From the NCBI GenBank assembly GCA_044445965.1, contig JBIOEJ010000007.1, positions 1-64,000 of the forward strand: a DNA stretch of 64,000 bases. The letters are read 5' to 3'. The position numbers and the translations under genes were made by a program. Of the stretch, positions 25,085-34,523 are shown in pieces (the stretch's first letter is position 1; every line of letters begins with the position of its first letter). The DNA comes from GAS188 sp044445965 (GTDB taxonomy: Bacteria; Pseudomonadota; Alphaproteobacteria; Rhizobiales; Beijerinckiaceae). The notes beneath the pieces were generated by a model. It did no database searches and was not told the origin of the DNA. It saw only the letters and a program-made list of their open reading frames with translations.

Positions 25085-25837
25085 TCAGCCGCGTGAGGCG
25101 TCTTCCTTCGTCGGCATGGCCGAAATCTCACGGATCAGCTTGGCGATAATCGATTTGCCGAAGGTGTCGAAGCTCTCGGCGACCATCGTGAAGGCGTTCG
25201 TGCCGCCAATCACATTCTCGCGGTAATAGTTTTCGAGCCCTCCCGGCGGGTTGGTATGCTCCGGGTTGTAGGGGATCGGCGTGGTGCTGAGGATAACGAG
25301 TCCGTTGATGGTCGTAACCTCGTCGCCGACAGCGTCATCGCGCGCCGCGCGAACGTCGCGGCCGCTATTGTTCGTGCCGTCGCCCGAGACGTCGATGACG
25401 CGCCGGTCGCTCGCATAGGGGCTTCTCGCGAATTGGGCGCGGGCGAAATCGATGCCGGCTCCGATGGCGGTACGGTCGGCGAAGGAACGGGGCGATTCGA
25501 GTAGGCGGCTGGCGAAGAGCTTGGTGTCGTCGATGTCCCGGACCAATGTCCAGTCGATGAGAAGCCTCTGGGAATTCGCGCCGGCCCATTCGACGAAGGC
25601 GATGGCGATGCGTCCATTGGGGCCCGATGCGATCGCCTGCAGGACTCTCGGATCGCTCAGCGCGGCCGCGTAGCCGCGCCGCTCGAGCTCGAATTTCTGA
25701 TCGTCGATGCTGCGCGAGACATCGGCGGCCAGCACCAAGAGCAAATCCACCTGCTCGGCAGCCCTCGCATGCGAGCCGGCCGAAGAACCGACGATGAGCG
25801 AAAGCGAAACAAGAGTCGCGGCGATCCATCGCGACAT
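25085..25837 (-). CDS. DUF1194 secreted von Willebrand A-like protein
   Basis: A 250-residue protein with a signal peptide (cleavage near SHARA-AEQ). The rest is a VWA-like domain: LLLVLAADVSRSIDDQKFELERRGYAAALSDPRV resembles the MIDAS DxSxS metal site, followed by IAIAFVEWAGANSQ, and RRVIDVSGDGTNNSG. Such proteins probably bind ligands in the periplasm; no specific function is known. It converges on ctrA with only seven bases between the stops, so each transcript probably runs into the other. Confidence 0.88.
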   Translation of the reverse strand: MSRWIAATLVSLSLIVGSSAGSHARAAEQVDLLLVLAADVSRSIDDQKFELERRGYAAALSDPRVLQAIASGPNGRIAIAFVEWAGANSQRLLIDWTLVRDIDDTKLFASRLLESPRSFADRTAIGAGIDFARAQFARSPYASDRRVIDVSGDGTNNSGRDVRAARDDAVGDEVTTINGLVILSTTPIPYNPEHTNPPGGLENYYRENVIGGTNAFTMVAESFDTFGKSIIAKLIREISAMPTKEDASRG

Positions 25838-26058
25838 CGCACCAACTCCCTGAAAGCCTCATCTGGTTTCAAGTCGTACCCGAGACGATAGATGGGAGTC
25901 CGGCAGGCGTCGAGCAACAAGCTTCACTAGTCACAGGATGTTGAAAGGATTTTCCCTCGCGGCGGGCCTGCGCGAGCTTCGGCGCGCCTGCGCGCTGGAC
26001 TTCCGGCCGAGGCTGCTTCAAAAGCGCCGTCGCCGAACAGAATGGAAGATAGTCGTCA

Positions 26059-27351
26059 ATGTCCAACGGACGCCTAGAGGCTTTGCGGCGGTTTCTCGAC
26101 CACGTACATCGAACCTTCGCGCTGCAATTCGGCTTCGCCTTATGGGATGGTTCGCTCGTGCCGGCGAATTGGCCCCGCGACGGGCTTGCCGTCTCCATCG
26201 CGGATGAGGGCGTCGTCGCGGGGCTGGTGCGGCACCCGAATGTGCAGACGCTCGCCAATCTCTGGGCTTCCGCGCGTCTCGACATTCGCAACGGTACGAT
26301 CTTCAATCTCGTCGAGCGGCGCCCATCCGTCCGCACGCGCGACATGCGCAAGATGCTGAACAAGACGCTCCTCTTGAGGACGGCTGCCAAATTCCTCTTC
26401 GCTCCGCGCGGTGGTCCCTGGCCGCTCGAGGCCATCGGGGAGGAGCGTCAGAGCGACGGCAGTGCATCCGAGAACAAGAAGAACATTTCCTATCACTACG
26501 ACGTCTCGAACGCCTTTTACGAGCTCTGGCTCGACCCCGAAATGGTTTACACCTGTTCCTATTTCACCAAATGGGACAACGACTTGGCACAATCCCAGCT
26601 CGACAAGCTGGAGATGTGCTGCCGAAAGCTGCGCCTCAAGCCGGGCGAGACGGTCCTCGATCTAGGCTGCGGCTGGGGCGCGTTCTCGATCTATGCGGCG
26701 AAGCATCACGGGGTGAAGTCCTACGGCGTGACGCTATCCGAGCAGCAGGTCTCCTACGCCAACGAAAAGATCAGGCGACTGGGCTTGCAGGACCAGGTGA
26801 GGATCGAGCTCAGGGACTATGCGACGGTCGAAGGCGTCTATGACAAAGTCGCCGCCATCGGCATGCTCGAGCATGTCGGGATCGATAATTTTCCTAACTA
26901 TTTCAAGATAGTGCATCGGTCTCTTAAACCAGGTGGTCTGTTCCTGCATCATGCCATTACCCGCCCCGGCAAGAGCCATCAGGCACGCAAGCGCCAGAAG
27001 CGCCCGGAATTTGCCGCGCTCACCAAATACATCTTCCCGGGCGGGGAGCTCGACTATATCGGCCGCACCGTGACCAACCTCGAGCGCTTCGGCTTCGAGA
27101 TCCACGATGTCGAGGGTTGGCGCGAGCATTATCAGCGGACCTGCCGCCACTGGCACGACCGGCTCCTCGCCAATATGGAGGCGGCGAACCGCGAGGTCGG
27201 GTCCGTCAAGGCGCGTATCTGGCTGATGTATCTCGCGGCCTGCTCGATTTCCTTCGAGCGCAACAGCGTCGGGTTGCACCAGACCCTCGCCTCCAAGCGC
27301 ATCAAGGGCACGGTTGGGCTGCCGCCCACGCGCGCCGACCTCTACCGCTGA
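26059..27351 (+). CDS. Cyclopropane-fatty-acyl-phospholipid synthase family protein
   Basis: A 430-residue enzyme predicted to add a methylene bridge from SAM across double bonds of membrane phospholipid acyl chains. After an N-terminal domain of about 140 residues come NISYHYDVSNAFYELWLDPEMVYTCSYF, the SAM motif VLDLGCGWGAFSIYAAKHHGVKSYGVTLSEQQ, and MLEHVGIDNFPNYFKIVHRSLKPGGLFLHH. The C-terminus SFERNSVGLHQTL is also family-like. It may be named cfa, but several paralogues usually exist in this order. Confidence 0.93.
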   Translation: MSNGRLEALRRFLDHVHRTFALQFGFALWDGSLVPANWPRDGLAVSIADEGVVAGLVRHPNVQTLANLWASARLDIRNGTIFNLVERRPSVRTRDMRKMLNKTLLLRTAAKFLFAPRGGPWPLEAIGEERQSDGSASENKKNISYHYDVSNAFYELWLDPEMVYTCSYFTKWDNDLAQSQLDKLEMCCRKLRLKPGETVLDLGCGWGAFSIYAAKHHGVKSYGVTLSEQQVSYANEKIRRLGLQDQVRIELRDYATVEGVYDKVAAIGMLEHVGIDNFPNYFKIVHRSLKPGGLFLHHAITRPGKSHQARKRQKRPEFAALTKYIFPGGELDYIGRTVTNLERFGFEIHDVEGWREHYQRTCRHWHDRLLANMEAANREVGSVKARIWLMYLAACSISFERNSVGLHQTLASKRIKGTVGLPPTRADLYR

Positions 27352-27460
27352 AGGGCATCGGGCGGAGGCGGATCGGCGCAGGCAAGGCAGCACCCGCGCC
27401 GCCATTGTTCGATGCGATCTTCGATGCGATGCTCGAGGCGAATCGAGGAGAGGCCATCAC

Positions 27461-28174
27461 ATGACCTGGTCGATCATCGCGCGCGATGCGCGCACTGGAG
27501 AGATCGCCGTCGCCGTCGCGACGAAGTTCTTCGCGGTCGGCGGACGCGTGCCGTTCCTGCGGGCGGGGATCGGAGCCTTGGCGACGCAAGCCCTGGTCAA
27601 CCCGCTCTATGGCAGGCGCGGCCTTGCGCTGCTCGAGGCCTGCGTACCGGCCGAGGATGTCGTTCGCCTGCTGATCAGCGCCGATGCGGGGCGCGGCACG
27701 CGCCAGCTCCACGTGATGGACGAGAAGGGGAGCTTCGCTGCGCATACGGGCAGCGGCTGCGTCGACTGGGCTGGCCATCTTGCCGGCCAGGATTGCTCTT
27801 GCGCCGGGAACATGCTCGCAGGGCCGCAGGTCGTCGCCGAAACCGTGAAATCCTTCGAGAGGAATTCGGCGCTGCCCATGGCACGGCGTCTGATCGCGGC
27901 GCTGATGGCCGGCGAGGCAGTGGGTGGCGACAAGCGTGGCAAGCAGTCTGCGGCTCTGGTGATCGCGTCGACCGAGGAATATTCCGATCTCGATTTGAGG
28001 GTGGACGACCACGCAGACCCGCTTGCCGAGCTCGCGCGGCTCGAGGCCGTCAGCCGCGAGCGCTGGGTGCACTTTCGCAAATTCCTGCCGCGCAGGCAGG
28101 ACCCGGTCGGCGAGATCGACCGCGAAGTGATCAATGCCGGCATCGAAAGCGCCATCGCCCGGGCTCGCCCATGA
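27461..28174 (+). CDS. DUF1028 family protein (Ntn-hydrolase-like)
   Basis: A 237-residue protein starting MTWSIIARDARTGEIAVAVATKFFAVG, the signature N-terminus of DUF1028, a family with predicted Ntn-hydrolase-like fold. Other conserved parts are PFLRAGIGALATQALVNPLYG, RQLHVMDEKGSFAAHTGSGCVDWAGH and CAGNMLAGPQVV. Members are often found with amidase or peptide metabolism genes, but function is unproven. ATG 27461 has GAGGAGAGG about 11 bases upstream. Confidence 0.9.
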   Translation: MTWSIIARDARTGEIAVAVATKFFAVGGRVPFLRAGIGALATQALVNPLYGRRGLALLEACVPAEDVVRLLISADAGRGTRQLHVMDEKGSFAAHTGSGCVDWAGHLAGQDCSCAGNMLAGPQVVAETVKSFERNSALPMARRLIAALMAGEAVGGDKRGKQSAALVIASTEEYSDLDLRVDDHADPLAELARLEAVSRERWVHFRKFLPRRQDPVGEIDREVINAGIESAIARARP

Positions 28175-28201
28175 CATGATCCGCCGCTTGCGGCATTGCG
28201 G

Positions 28202-29308
28202 ATGGCGCTGACGAAAATCCTCTTCTACATCCGCTCGCTGGGTGGCGGCGGCGCGGAGCGCGTCATCGCGCTCCTGGCTTCCGGCTTTGCGCGTCGAGGC
28301 GTCGAGACGATCGTCGCGGTCGAGGTGGAGGCGAGCGAGAATGCAGGCTTTCTCGATCCGGCCGTGCGCCTCATTTGCCTCGGCTCGCCGCATGCGCGGG
28401 CAACGCTTCGGCTCGCCCGCCTGATCGCCGAGGAACGCCCGGACATCTCGCTTTCGGCGCTCGGCGTTCGCAATCTCAAGCATGTCATTGCGGCGGCCAT
28501 CGCCGGGCGGCTCAGGCGCGCGGTCTTGTCCTATCACGGCCATTTCGCCGCCGAGCCGCGCTTCCTCGACCGCTTGTCCAACCGTATGGCGCCGGTCACG
28601 ACGAGGCTTGCCGCCCGCAGCGTCTGCGTCTCGGACTGGATGCGCCGCCATGTGGTCGAGGACCTCAAGGGCAGCGCGCGGCGCGCCGTGACCATCCATA
28701 ACCCGGTGTCCGTCGACGGCGCGCGCCCGGCAAACGGTCGGGCAGAGCTCATGGGGCGCGAGCCGCTCGTCCTCGCGCTCGGTCGTCTTGTCCCCGAGAA
28801 GGATTTCAGGCTGCTGATCTCGGCCTTCGCGCGCATCGACGTGCCGCGGGCGAAGCTCGTCATCATCGGTGAAGGGCCGCAAAGACAGGTGCTCGAGGAA
28901 CAGGCGCGCTCGCTCGGCATCGGAGAGCGGATCGAGCTGCCGGGTTATAGCGCCTTGCCCTGGGGTTATTTTGCCCGGGCGCGGGTCTGCGCCATCTCCT
29001 CGCGGTCGGAATCCTTCTCGAATGCGGCGGTCGAAGCCTTGGCGCTGGGGCTGCCCGTCGTCTCGACGGATTGTGGCGGCCCGCGCGAGATCATCTCACG
29101 GCCGGAGGAGGGCACTCTCGTTCCGGTCGGCGACGAGGCGGCGCTGGCACATGCACTCGAAACCGCGCTTCGCGCGCCCGGCGATCCGGCGCCTCGGGTG
29201 GCGCGGGCGAAGCTCTTTTCGCTGGACCGCGCCCTCGACGCCTATGAGCGGCTGTTCGCGGAGGTGATATCGCAGGACGCTTCGCCGGTTGGAGGCGGGA
29301 GATCGTGA
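28202..29308 (+). CDS. Glycosyltransferase, GT4 family
   Basis: A 368-residue GT-B retaining glycosyltransferase. The N-terminal nucleotide-independent domain begins ILFYIRSLGGGGAERVIALLASGFARRGV. The C-terminal donor-binding domain has LALGRLVPEKDFRLLISAFARI, LVIIGEGPQRQVLEEQARSLGI and the E-x7-E motif ESFSNAAVEALALGLPVVSTDCGGPREII. The sugar donor is unknown. ATG 28202 is used; TTG 28196 lies six bases before. It may belong with the polysaccharide genes 1–9 kb downstream. Confidence 0.92.
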   Translation: MALTKILFYIRSLGGGGAERVIALLASGFARRGVETIVAVEVEASENAGFLDPAVRLICLGSPHARATLRLARLIAEERPDISLSALGVRNLKHVIAAAIAGRLRRAVLSYHGHFAAEPRFLDRLSNRMAPVTTRLAARSVCVSDWMRRHVVEDLKGSARRAVTIHNPVSVDGARPANGRAELMGREPLVLALGRLVPEKDFRLLISAFARIDVPRAKLVIIGEGPQRQVLEEQARSLGIGERIELPGYSALPWGYFARARVCAISSRSESFSNAAVEALALGLPVVSTDCGGPREIISRPEEGTLVPVGDEAALAHALETALRAPGDPAPRVARAKLFSLDRALDAYERLFAEVISQDASPVGGGRS

Positions 29309-29367
29309 CATCCATCGGGGGCTCTGATTGGCGCCGAGGCGAATGAAGTGAAGCCGCCGCGAGGCGC

Positions 29368-29868
29368 TCAACAGAGATCCTTCTTTTCGAACGCGCGGAA
29401 GAGCTTCTCGACCGAAGCGTCGTTGAAAGTCCCTCCGCGGCGCTCGATCAGCTCGATGCGCACGCCCGAACCGTCATCGCGCCGCAGGAAGACCTGACGG
29501 ATGCCGTCCCCTTCGATGATGTCGATGTCGGCCGCGCCTCCGACTTTGCCGAGCCGCTTCATGGTGGCGTCGAGATCCGTCACGGAGATCGCGAGATGCT
29601 GTACTCCAGCACCGAATTTCTCGACGAAGCGACTGACCTGCGAGGCCGGCTCGCAGCCCTGAACCAGAACGATGATCGCGCCGCCGGACGACATGACGGC
29701 GGAGACCATGCTGGTCTTCGCTCCGCGCGTCGTGCGCCGCTCGACAAGGTCGAAGCCCAGCCCATCCCGATACCAGCGTATCGCCTCTTCGAGGTCGGTG
29801 ACGGCGATAGCGACATGATCGAGCGACGAAGGGCGCCCCGTCCCCGAAACATTGCCTTCTTGCGCCAT
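29368..29868 (-). CDS. VOC superfamily (glyoxalase-like) protein
   Basis: A 166-residue protein with the vicinal-oxygen-chelate fold: two beta-alpha-beta-beta-beta modules, SLDHVAIAVTDLEEAIRWYRDGLGFDLVERRTT and GVQHLAISVTDLDATMKRLGK. Metal ligands likely include the His in DHVAIA and QHLAIS and a Glu in VRIELIERRGG. The arrangement resembles methylmalonyl-CoA epimerase and 4-hydroxyphenylpyruvate dioxygenase-like proteins; the substrate is unknown. ATG 29868 has AGGGG at a good distance upstream. Confidence 0.88.
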   Translation of the reverse strand: MAQEGNVSGTGRPSSLDHVAIAVTDLEEAIRWYRDGLGFDLVERRTTRGAKTSMVSAVMSSGGAIIVLVQGCEPASQVSRFVEKFGAGVQHLAISVTDLDATMKRLGKVGGAADIDIIEGDGIRQVFLRRDDGSGVRIELIERRGGTFNDASVEKLFRAFEKKDLC

Positions 29869-29967
29869 TTCTGCCCCTGAACCTCGGATTTCCGCGTTTC
29901 GACCCCCTGGCGAGGTCGAGTATGCCGGCTTTCGCTCGTGCCGGCAACGACCGGCAACACGACCGGC

Positions 29968-30462
29968 TCAAGACTGGGTCGGCGCCGGGGTCTTGGCTTT
30001 CTTCGTTCCGGCCGCGAGATAGACGACGTAGGCCGCAAGCCCGAGACCGACGACAATCTTGCCGCCATAGCTATCCCACCAGTCGATGGTGGGCTCGGCC
30101 GGAAGCGTGATGCTCGGGACACTCGTCTCTGCCAGATTCTCGAGCTTCGCGCGATCGAAATCGAAGTATTTGCTGCTGTCGCCGGGTATATACCCGCACC
30201 ACTGACCGTCATAGTTCCAGACCGGAATGAAAAACAGAGTAATTTGCTTGAAACGATAGCCGAGATCGAAATGCTGGCCGCCATCCTTGAAGGTTCGCGT
30301 ATCCGGGAAGTCCATGACCTTGATGACTGTTTCGCCACCCCAGCCGAAGAAGACGGGGGCGGCTTGCGCCGAGCGGGGCATCGCCAGGGATATGAAGATG
30401 ATTGACGCGAATACGGCGGCACAGCGGCCGAGCCTCCCCTGGATCGTCGCAACCTCGGCCAT
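29968..30462 (-). CDS. Hypothetical secreted or membrane-anchored protein
   Basis: A 164-residue protein I do not recognise. It has a signal peptide ending MPRSAQA-APV, a globular part of about 95 residues rich in aromatic residues (VFFGWGGETVIKVMDFPD, ITLFFIPVWNYDGQWCGYIPG), then one C-terminal membrane helix (GKIVVGLGLAAYVVYLAA) and a KKAKTP tail. The topology suggests a periplasmic protein tethered to the inner membrane. ATG 30462 has GAAGGA eight bases upstream. It precedes the GMC-type operon and is on the same strand. Confidence 0.7.
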   Translation of the reverse strand: MAEVATIQGRLGRCAAVFASIIFISLAMPRSAQAAPVFFGWGGETVIKVMDFPDTRTFKDGGQHFDLGYRFKQITLFFIPVWNYDGQWCGYIPGDSSKYFDFDRAKLENLAETSVPSITLPAEPTIDWWDSYGGKIVVGLGLAAYVVYLAAGTKKAKTPAPTQS

Positions 30463-30619
30463 GCCCGCTTCCTTCTCGAACGGCTGTCCTCCTCACAGGA
30501 GCCGATCCGTCTTGGCTGCGCAAGCGGATTCTCGGGCCATGTCGCAACCGATTTCCGACCCCGATGCCGCTCGCCGCCAAAGAGGCAATTGCGGTGGTGA
30601 AGCCCACCCGCGGCGAAAG

Positions 30620-32257
30620 TCACCCGCCATTCGCTCGGCCTTTCGCCAGCTTCTCCGCGAGCCGCATGGCGAGCGCCATGACCGTGAGCGTCGGGTTGGC
30701 CTGGCCGGAAGTCGGCAAGACGGCCGAGCTCGCGACAAAGAGATTATCCGCGTCGAAGACGCGCAGATCGCGGTCGACGACACCGTCTTCCCGAGACCTT
30801 GCCATGCGAGCCGTCCCGATCTGATGCGTTCCATGCGAGGCTTGAGCCAGGACGGCTGCTTGCCGCCGACCCGGTTCGTGGCGAAACTCGATGCGGCCGA
30901 GCTTCGCCCGCTCGAGCCAGGCGGCAAGCAATTCATGCGTGCGAACGACCGAGCTCGCATCTTCGTCGCTGAAGCGCAGATCGATCGTGAGCCGCGGCAA
31001 GCCGGTGCTGTCGGTATCGGCCACGAGGCTCACGCGGCTGAGCGGGGAGGGCGCCTGCTCCGAATGATAGGAGAGCCCGTAACGCCTTGCGGCGTTGCGC
31101 CTGTAGAAGGCCGGTACGGGAACCGCCGCGAGATAGCGGTTCCACAGCAGTCGCGGCAAGGCGATGGCCGTCCGCGGCAGGTCTCTGACGAGGTTCATGA
31201 CATGCGGCAAGCGCGCCATCCCCTCCGGGATGTGGCGTTTGCGGATGGCCTCGGCGATGATGCGGCCGCCGAACGGCCTGATCGACAGCGCGAGCGCGAT
31301 CGACGAAAGGAAGCCATCGCCATGCCGCGCATCGCTGATCCGCGGCACCACCGGCCATAAGGCGATGTTCATGAGACCGTGACGGCGCTGCGCCTCCGCG
31401 GTCGGCGCGAAGCGGCGGCGCACATAGGAGCCGTGTGCATCGATGTAGAACTCGAACAGGCGATCGGTGGCTTCATCCGCGAAGGCGATGTCGGCGATCT
31501 CGCCGATCACATGGCCCATATAGTAGCGACCGAGCGGACCCTCCGGGCCGCCGAACAAGGCGGGCCTCCGACGCTGCTCGGCCAAGAGAAGCCTCGTCGA
31601 TTCGAGCCCGCCCGTGGCCAGCACCGCCTCCCGGACCGGGACGCGGACGCTCTGCCCATCCTTGGCCACCGCCCGCAGGGCCGCGACCCGCCCATCCTTC
31701 CATTCGAGCGCGACCACGGTCGCATGCAGGCGAAGATCGATCCTGTCGGAGGATTCCAACGCCTGTCGATGGGCGGTTTGCAAGCGAGGCTTGCCGCTCC
31801 AGCGCTCGAGGGTGGTGATGGAGAAGTCGCCCTCGGGCGATCGGGCATCGTCGACGGCGAACACCGCCGCGCCGGCGCAGGCATAGCGTATCGCCGATGC
31901 GAGGTGCGGCGCCATCTCATCGAAGCCGATCGGCCAGAGCGCGCCCCCGACTGCGGCGCGGGGTTCGAAATCGATCGGGTCGAAGGGCAGGCAGCGCCCG
32001 CCCCAGAGATTGGACGTGCCGCCGAGACGCCGGGCGACGGCGATGCGCATATCATCATGTCGCGCGGGATCCACGATATGGGCGTCCGACAAGGCTTGCG
32101 CTTCGGCTTCATCGGCGTCGCCGCCGGATTCGAGGAGAAGCACCGATTTGCCGAGGCGTTCGAGCTCGAGCGCAAGCGAGATGCCGACCGGGCCCGCACC
32201 GACTACGCAGACGTCATGGGTGGCGTCTGCGAGGCCCTCGATCGCGTCGCGGATCAC
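30620..32257 (-). CDS. GMC-family FAD-dependent oxidoreductase
   Basis: A 545-residue flavoprotein. An N-terminal Rossmann motif DVCVVGAGPVGISLALELERLGKSVLLLESGG binds FAD, followed by RRLGGTSNLWGGRCLPFDPIDF. The C-terminus has the GMC pattern HGTHQIGTARMARSREDGVVDRDLRVFDADNLFVASSAVLPTSG and NPTLTVMALAMRLAEKL. GMC enzymes oxidise alcohols, often sugars. It overlaps the glycosyltransferase gene by four bases, so it probably modifies a sugar in the same polysaccharide pathway. Confidence 0.92.
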   Translation of the reverse strand: MIRDAIEGLADATHDVCVVGAGPVGISLALELERLGKSVLLLESGGDADEAEAQALSDAHIVDPARHDDMRIAVARRLGGTSNLWGGRCLPFDPIDFEPRAAVGGALWPIGFDEMAPHLASAIRYACAGAAVFAVDDARSPEGDFSITTLERWSGKPRLQTAHRQALESSDRIDLRLHATVVALEWKDGRVAALRAVAKDGQSVRVPVREAVLATGGLESTRLLLAEQRRRPALFGGPEGPLGRYYMGHVIGEIADIAFADEATDRLFEFYIDAHGSYVRRRFAPTAEAQRRHGLMNIALWPVVPRISDARHGDGFLSSIALALSIRPFGGRIIAEAIRKRHIPEGMARLPHVMNLVRDLPRTAIALPRLLWNRYLAAVPVPAFYRRNAARRYGLSYHSEQAPSPLSRVSLVADTDSTGLPRLTIDLRFSDEDASSVVRTHELLAAWLERAKLGRIEFRHEPGRRQAAVLAQASHGTHQIGTARMARSREDGVVDRDLRVFDADNLFVASSAVLPTSGQANPTLTVMALAMRLAEKLAKGRANGG

Positions 32258-33543
32258 GCGCGCGCCTCCGCCTGCGCGGTTCGTGGCCGGCCCAGCAGCC
32301 CATCATAGATCGCCGTCATCTCGCGGAAATACCGGTCGCGCGTGAACGTGCCGAGCGCCTGCCCGCGCGCCGCCTCGCCGAGGCGGCTGCGCTCGGCTTC
32401 GCTCATGGCGAAGACTCGCGCGATCGCGGCGCCCAGCGAAGGCGGATCGTTCGGCGGCACGACGAAACCGGTGACCCCGTCCTCGACCATTTCGGGGAGG
32501 CCTCCGATCTCCGTCGTGATCACGATCTTGCCGCGAGCCTGCGCTTCCAGGATGCTCTTCGGCGCGATCTCGTACCAGATGGACGGCAGCGCGATCGCGG
32601 TCGCGGCCTCGACATGTGCCCACAGTTCGGCGCCTTTCAGATGACCGGTGAAATGGGCCGCAACGCCAAGCGCCGCCGCTCGGGCGCGGAGCGCCTCCTC
32701 CTCCTTGCCTTCCCCCACGAAGACGAGCCTTACGCCAGCCGCCTTGGCGCTTTCGACAAGCACCGACAAGCCCTTCTCGACGGAAAGACGGCCGAAATAC
32801 AAGAGATAGGGCCCATGGCGCGCGCGAAGAGCCTCGACGGCGTGAGGCTCGACGGGTCGATCGTCGGTCGTCTCGAAGAAGTTCGGGACATAGTGCAGTT
32901 TCTCGCGGGCAATGCCGTGCTCGGCGAATTTGTCGACGATGAACCGGCAAGGACCGATGAAGGCCGAGACGGCATCGCGGATCGAGCCTCGATGCCATTG
33001 CAGCAGGCCGTCGAGGGCATAGATGGAATCGGCCAGGAACGAGCCCTGCGCGCAGCGATGCACCGCGCAGTTCCACTGGCGTCCGCCGCGGCATAGTTCG
33101 CAGACGCCGACGCCCGGTCGGAAGAAATGATAGGCAGGGCAGATGATCTTGTAGTCGTGCAAGGTGAACGCGATGGGAATTCCGCGCGCGAGCGCCGGCG
33201 GCAGGATGGCCGGCGTCAGCTGATGATAGATGCCGTGGATATGGATGATGTCCGGGCGAAAATCATCGAGGAGCGCGGTGAACTTGCGTCGCGCTTCGCT
33301 TGAATGCAGGAAGCGCGGGACGGCTCGGAGCTTCTCCAGCCCGCGCGCATTCTTCGGTTCGAAATAGGACGGGAAATACGCCTCGAACGCCGATGGCTCG
33401 TTGCGCGGATGATCCATCGCGAATTCGGCGCAGTCCCATCCTTTTTCGCGGAAGAGAGCGAGATGATCGAGATGCACGGCTTCCGCGCCGCCCATCCGGT
33501 AATGCAGCCGATGAACTCCGAGAAGCCGCATGACGCTGCTCAA
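32254..33543 (-). CDS. Glycosyltransferase, GT4 family, in AKR–GT–GMC operon
   Basis: A 429-residue GT-B glycosyltransferase. The N-terminus RLLGVHRLHYRMGGAEAVHLDHLALFREKGWDC and FTLHDYKIICPAYHFFRPGVGVCELCRGGRQWNCAVHRC (a Cys-rich loop found in some EPS transferases) precede LLYFGRLSVEKGLSVLVES and SIWYEIAPKSILEAQARGKIVITTEIGGLPEMV. ATG 33543 overlaps the aldo/keto reductase stop and its own stop overlaps the GMC gene, so the three are one translational unit. Donor and acceptor are unknown. Confidence 0.93.
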   Translation of the reverse strand: MSSVMRLLGVHRLHYRMGGAEAVHLDHLALFREKGWDCAEFAMDHPRNEPSAFEAYFPSYFEPKNARGLEKLRAVPRFLHSSEARRKFTALLDDFRPDIIHIHGIYHQLTPAILPPALARGIPIAFTLHDYKIICPAYHFFRPGVGVCELCRGGRQWNCAVHRCAQGSFLADSIYALDGLLQWHRGSIRDAVSAFIGPCRFIVDKFAEHGIAREKLHYVPNFFETTDDRPVEPHAVEALRARHGPYLLYFGRLSVEKGLSVLVESAKAAGVRLVFVGEGKEEEALRARAAALGVAAHFTGHLKGAELWAHVEAATAIALPSIWYEIAPKSILEAQARGKIVITTEIGGLPEMVEDGVTGFVVPPNDPPSLGAAIARVFAMSEAERSRLGEAARGQALGTFTRDRYFREMTAIYDGLLGRPRTAQAEARA

Positions 33544-34523
33544 CTCGACGAGGAGCCACTGGCTGCCGCGAGCTTGCGCAGCACGGCGATCGATCCTTCG
33601 CGGAGCGGCAAGCCGGCGCGCGCGACGTTCTGCGCGAGATGCGAGGCCTGGAACATCGATACCAGCGTGACGCCTGTTGGATTGGCGGCGAGCGCGGCAT
33701 CGAGCAGGAGCGTGGCGACGCTCGTTTCGAGATCATCGGCGTCGTAGCCTGCCGCGGCAAGCGCTTGCCGAGCCGCGGCATCTTCGCGTAGGCGCGTCAC
33801 GATCGCCTCCTTCGCCCCGACCACTCCGAGCACGGAATGGCCGATCACGCTCACCGGACGGCCCGCGCGATCCCGAATGGCCGCGAGGTCATTTGTTCCG
33901 GGTCGGACGGCGACCTGAAAGAAAGTATAGGGAAGTCCGGTTCGCGTGCCCGAGAGGCAGGCCTCGAGACCGCCCGCGACGCCGACATGACGCGCCTGGC
34001 CACGCGCCACGACGCGCTCCAGCGCCCGGATGACCGCATCATCCTCGACGGTCCGCGGATCGGGGTCATGAAGGGCCAGGACCTCGACATGATCCGTGCC
34101 GAGCCGCGTCAACGATCGGGCGATGGAGCGCTCGACGAGATCCGGCGTGATGTCGAGTGCCCGGTTGCTGGTCGCCCGGATTTGCCGGGCCCGCTTGCGC
34201 AGGCCGCGAGCGAGCCCGAGGAGCGGCCTCGCGGCGGCATAGGCGGCGCGCAGCAACGGCCTTGCGGACGGTGGCGCGAGGCCGGCCTTGGTGAGGATCG
34301 AAACCCCTTCGCGCCGGCCGGCGAGAAACCGGCCGAGGATGCCTTCCGCCTCTCCCGCGCCGTAGGCCGGAGCGACATCGAACCAGGTCACGCCTGCCTC
34401 ATGGGCGCGCGCGAGCGCAGCGAGCCCGGCGCGCGCCGAAATGCGCGAGCCGAGCGAAGCGCAGCCGAAGCCGAGGCAAGATGCCTCGAGCTCCGTTCCG
34501 GGCAGCCGCACAGGTCGGATCAT
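33540..34523 (-). CDS. Aldo/keto reductase family protein
   Basis: A 327-residue TIM-barrel oxidoreductase using NAD(P)H. Catalytic Asp and Tyr are in TWFDVAPAYGAGEAEGILGRFL, Lys in VSILTKAGLA and His in VEVLALHDPDPR, so the tetrad is complete. ATG 34523 gives the family start MIRPVRLPGTELEASCLGFGCASLG; longer in-frame starts exist. As the first gene of the AKR–GT–GMC operon it may adjust the oxidation state of a sugar, while GMC oxidises and AKR reduces. This pairing is inference. Confidence 0.9.
   Translation of the reverse strand: MIRPVRLPGTELEASCLGFGCASLGSRISARAGLAALARAHEAGVTWFDVAPAYGAGEAEGILGRFLAGRREGVSILTKAGLAPPSARPLLRAAYAAARPLLGLARGLRKRARQIRATSNRALDITPDLVERSIARSLTRLGTDHVEVLALHDPDPRTVEDDAVIRALERVVARGQARHVGVAGGLEACLSGTRTGLPYTFFQVAVRPGTNDLAAIRDRAGRPVSVIGHSVLGVVGAKEAIVTRLREDAAARQALAAAGYDADDLETSVATLLLDAALAANPTGVTLVSMFQASHLAQNVARAGLPLREGSIAVLRKLAAASGSSSS

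Noticed and set aside
27302..28882. Long open frame (about 526 codons) on the minus strand opposite the DUF1028 and glycosyltransferase genes
   Set aside because: It is antisense to two well-supported genes and is explained by GC-rich codon bias. The product has no recognisable domain.
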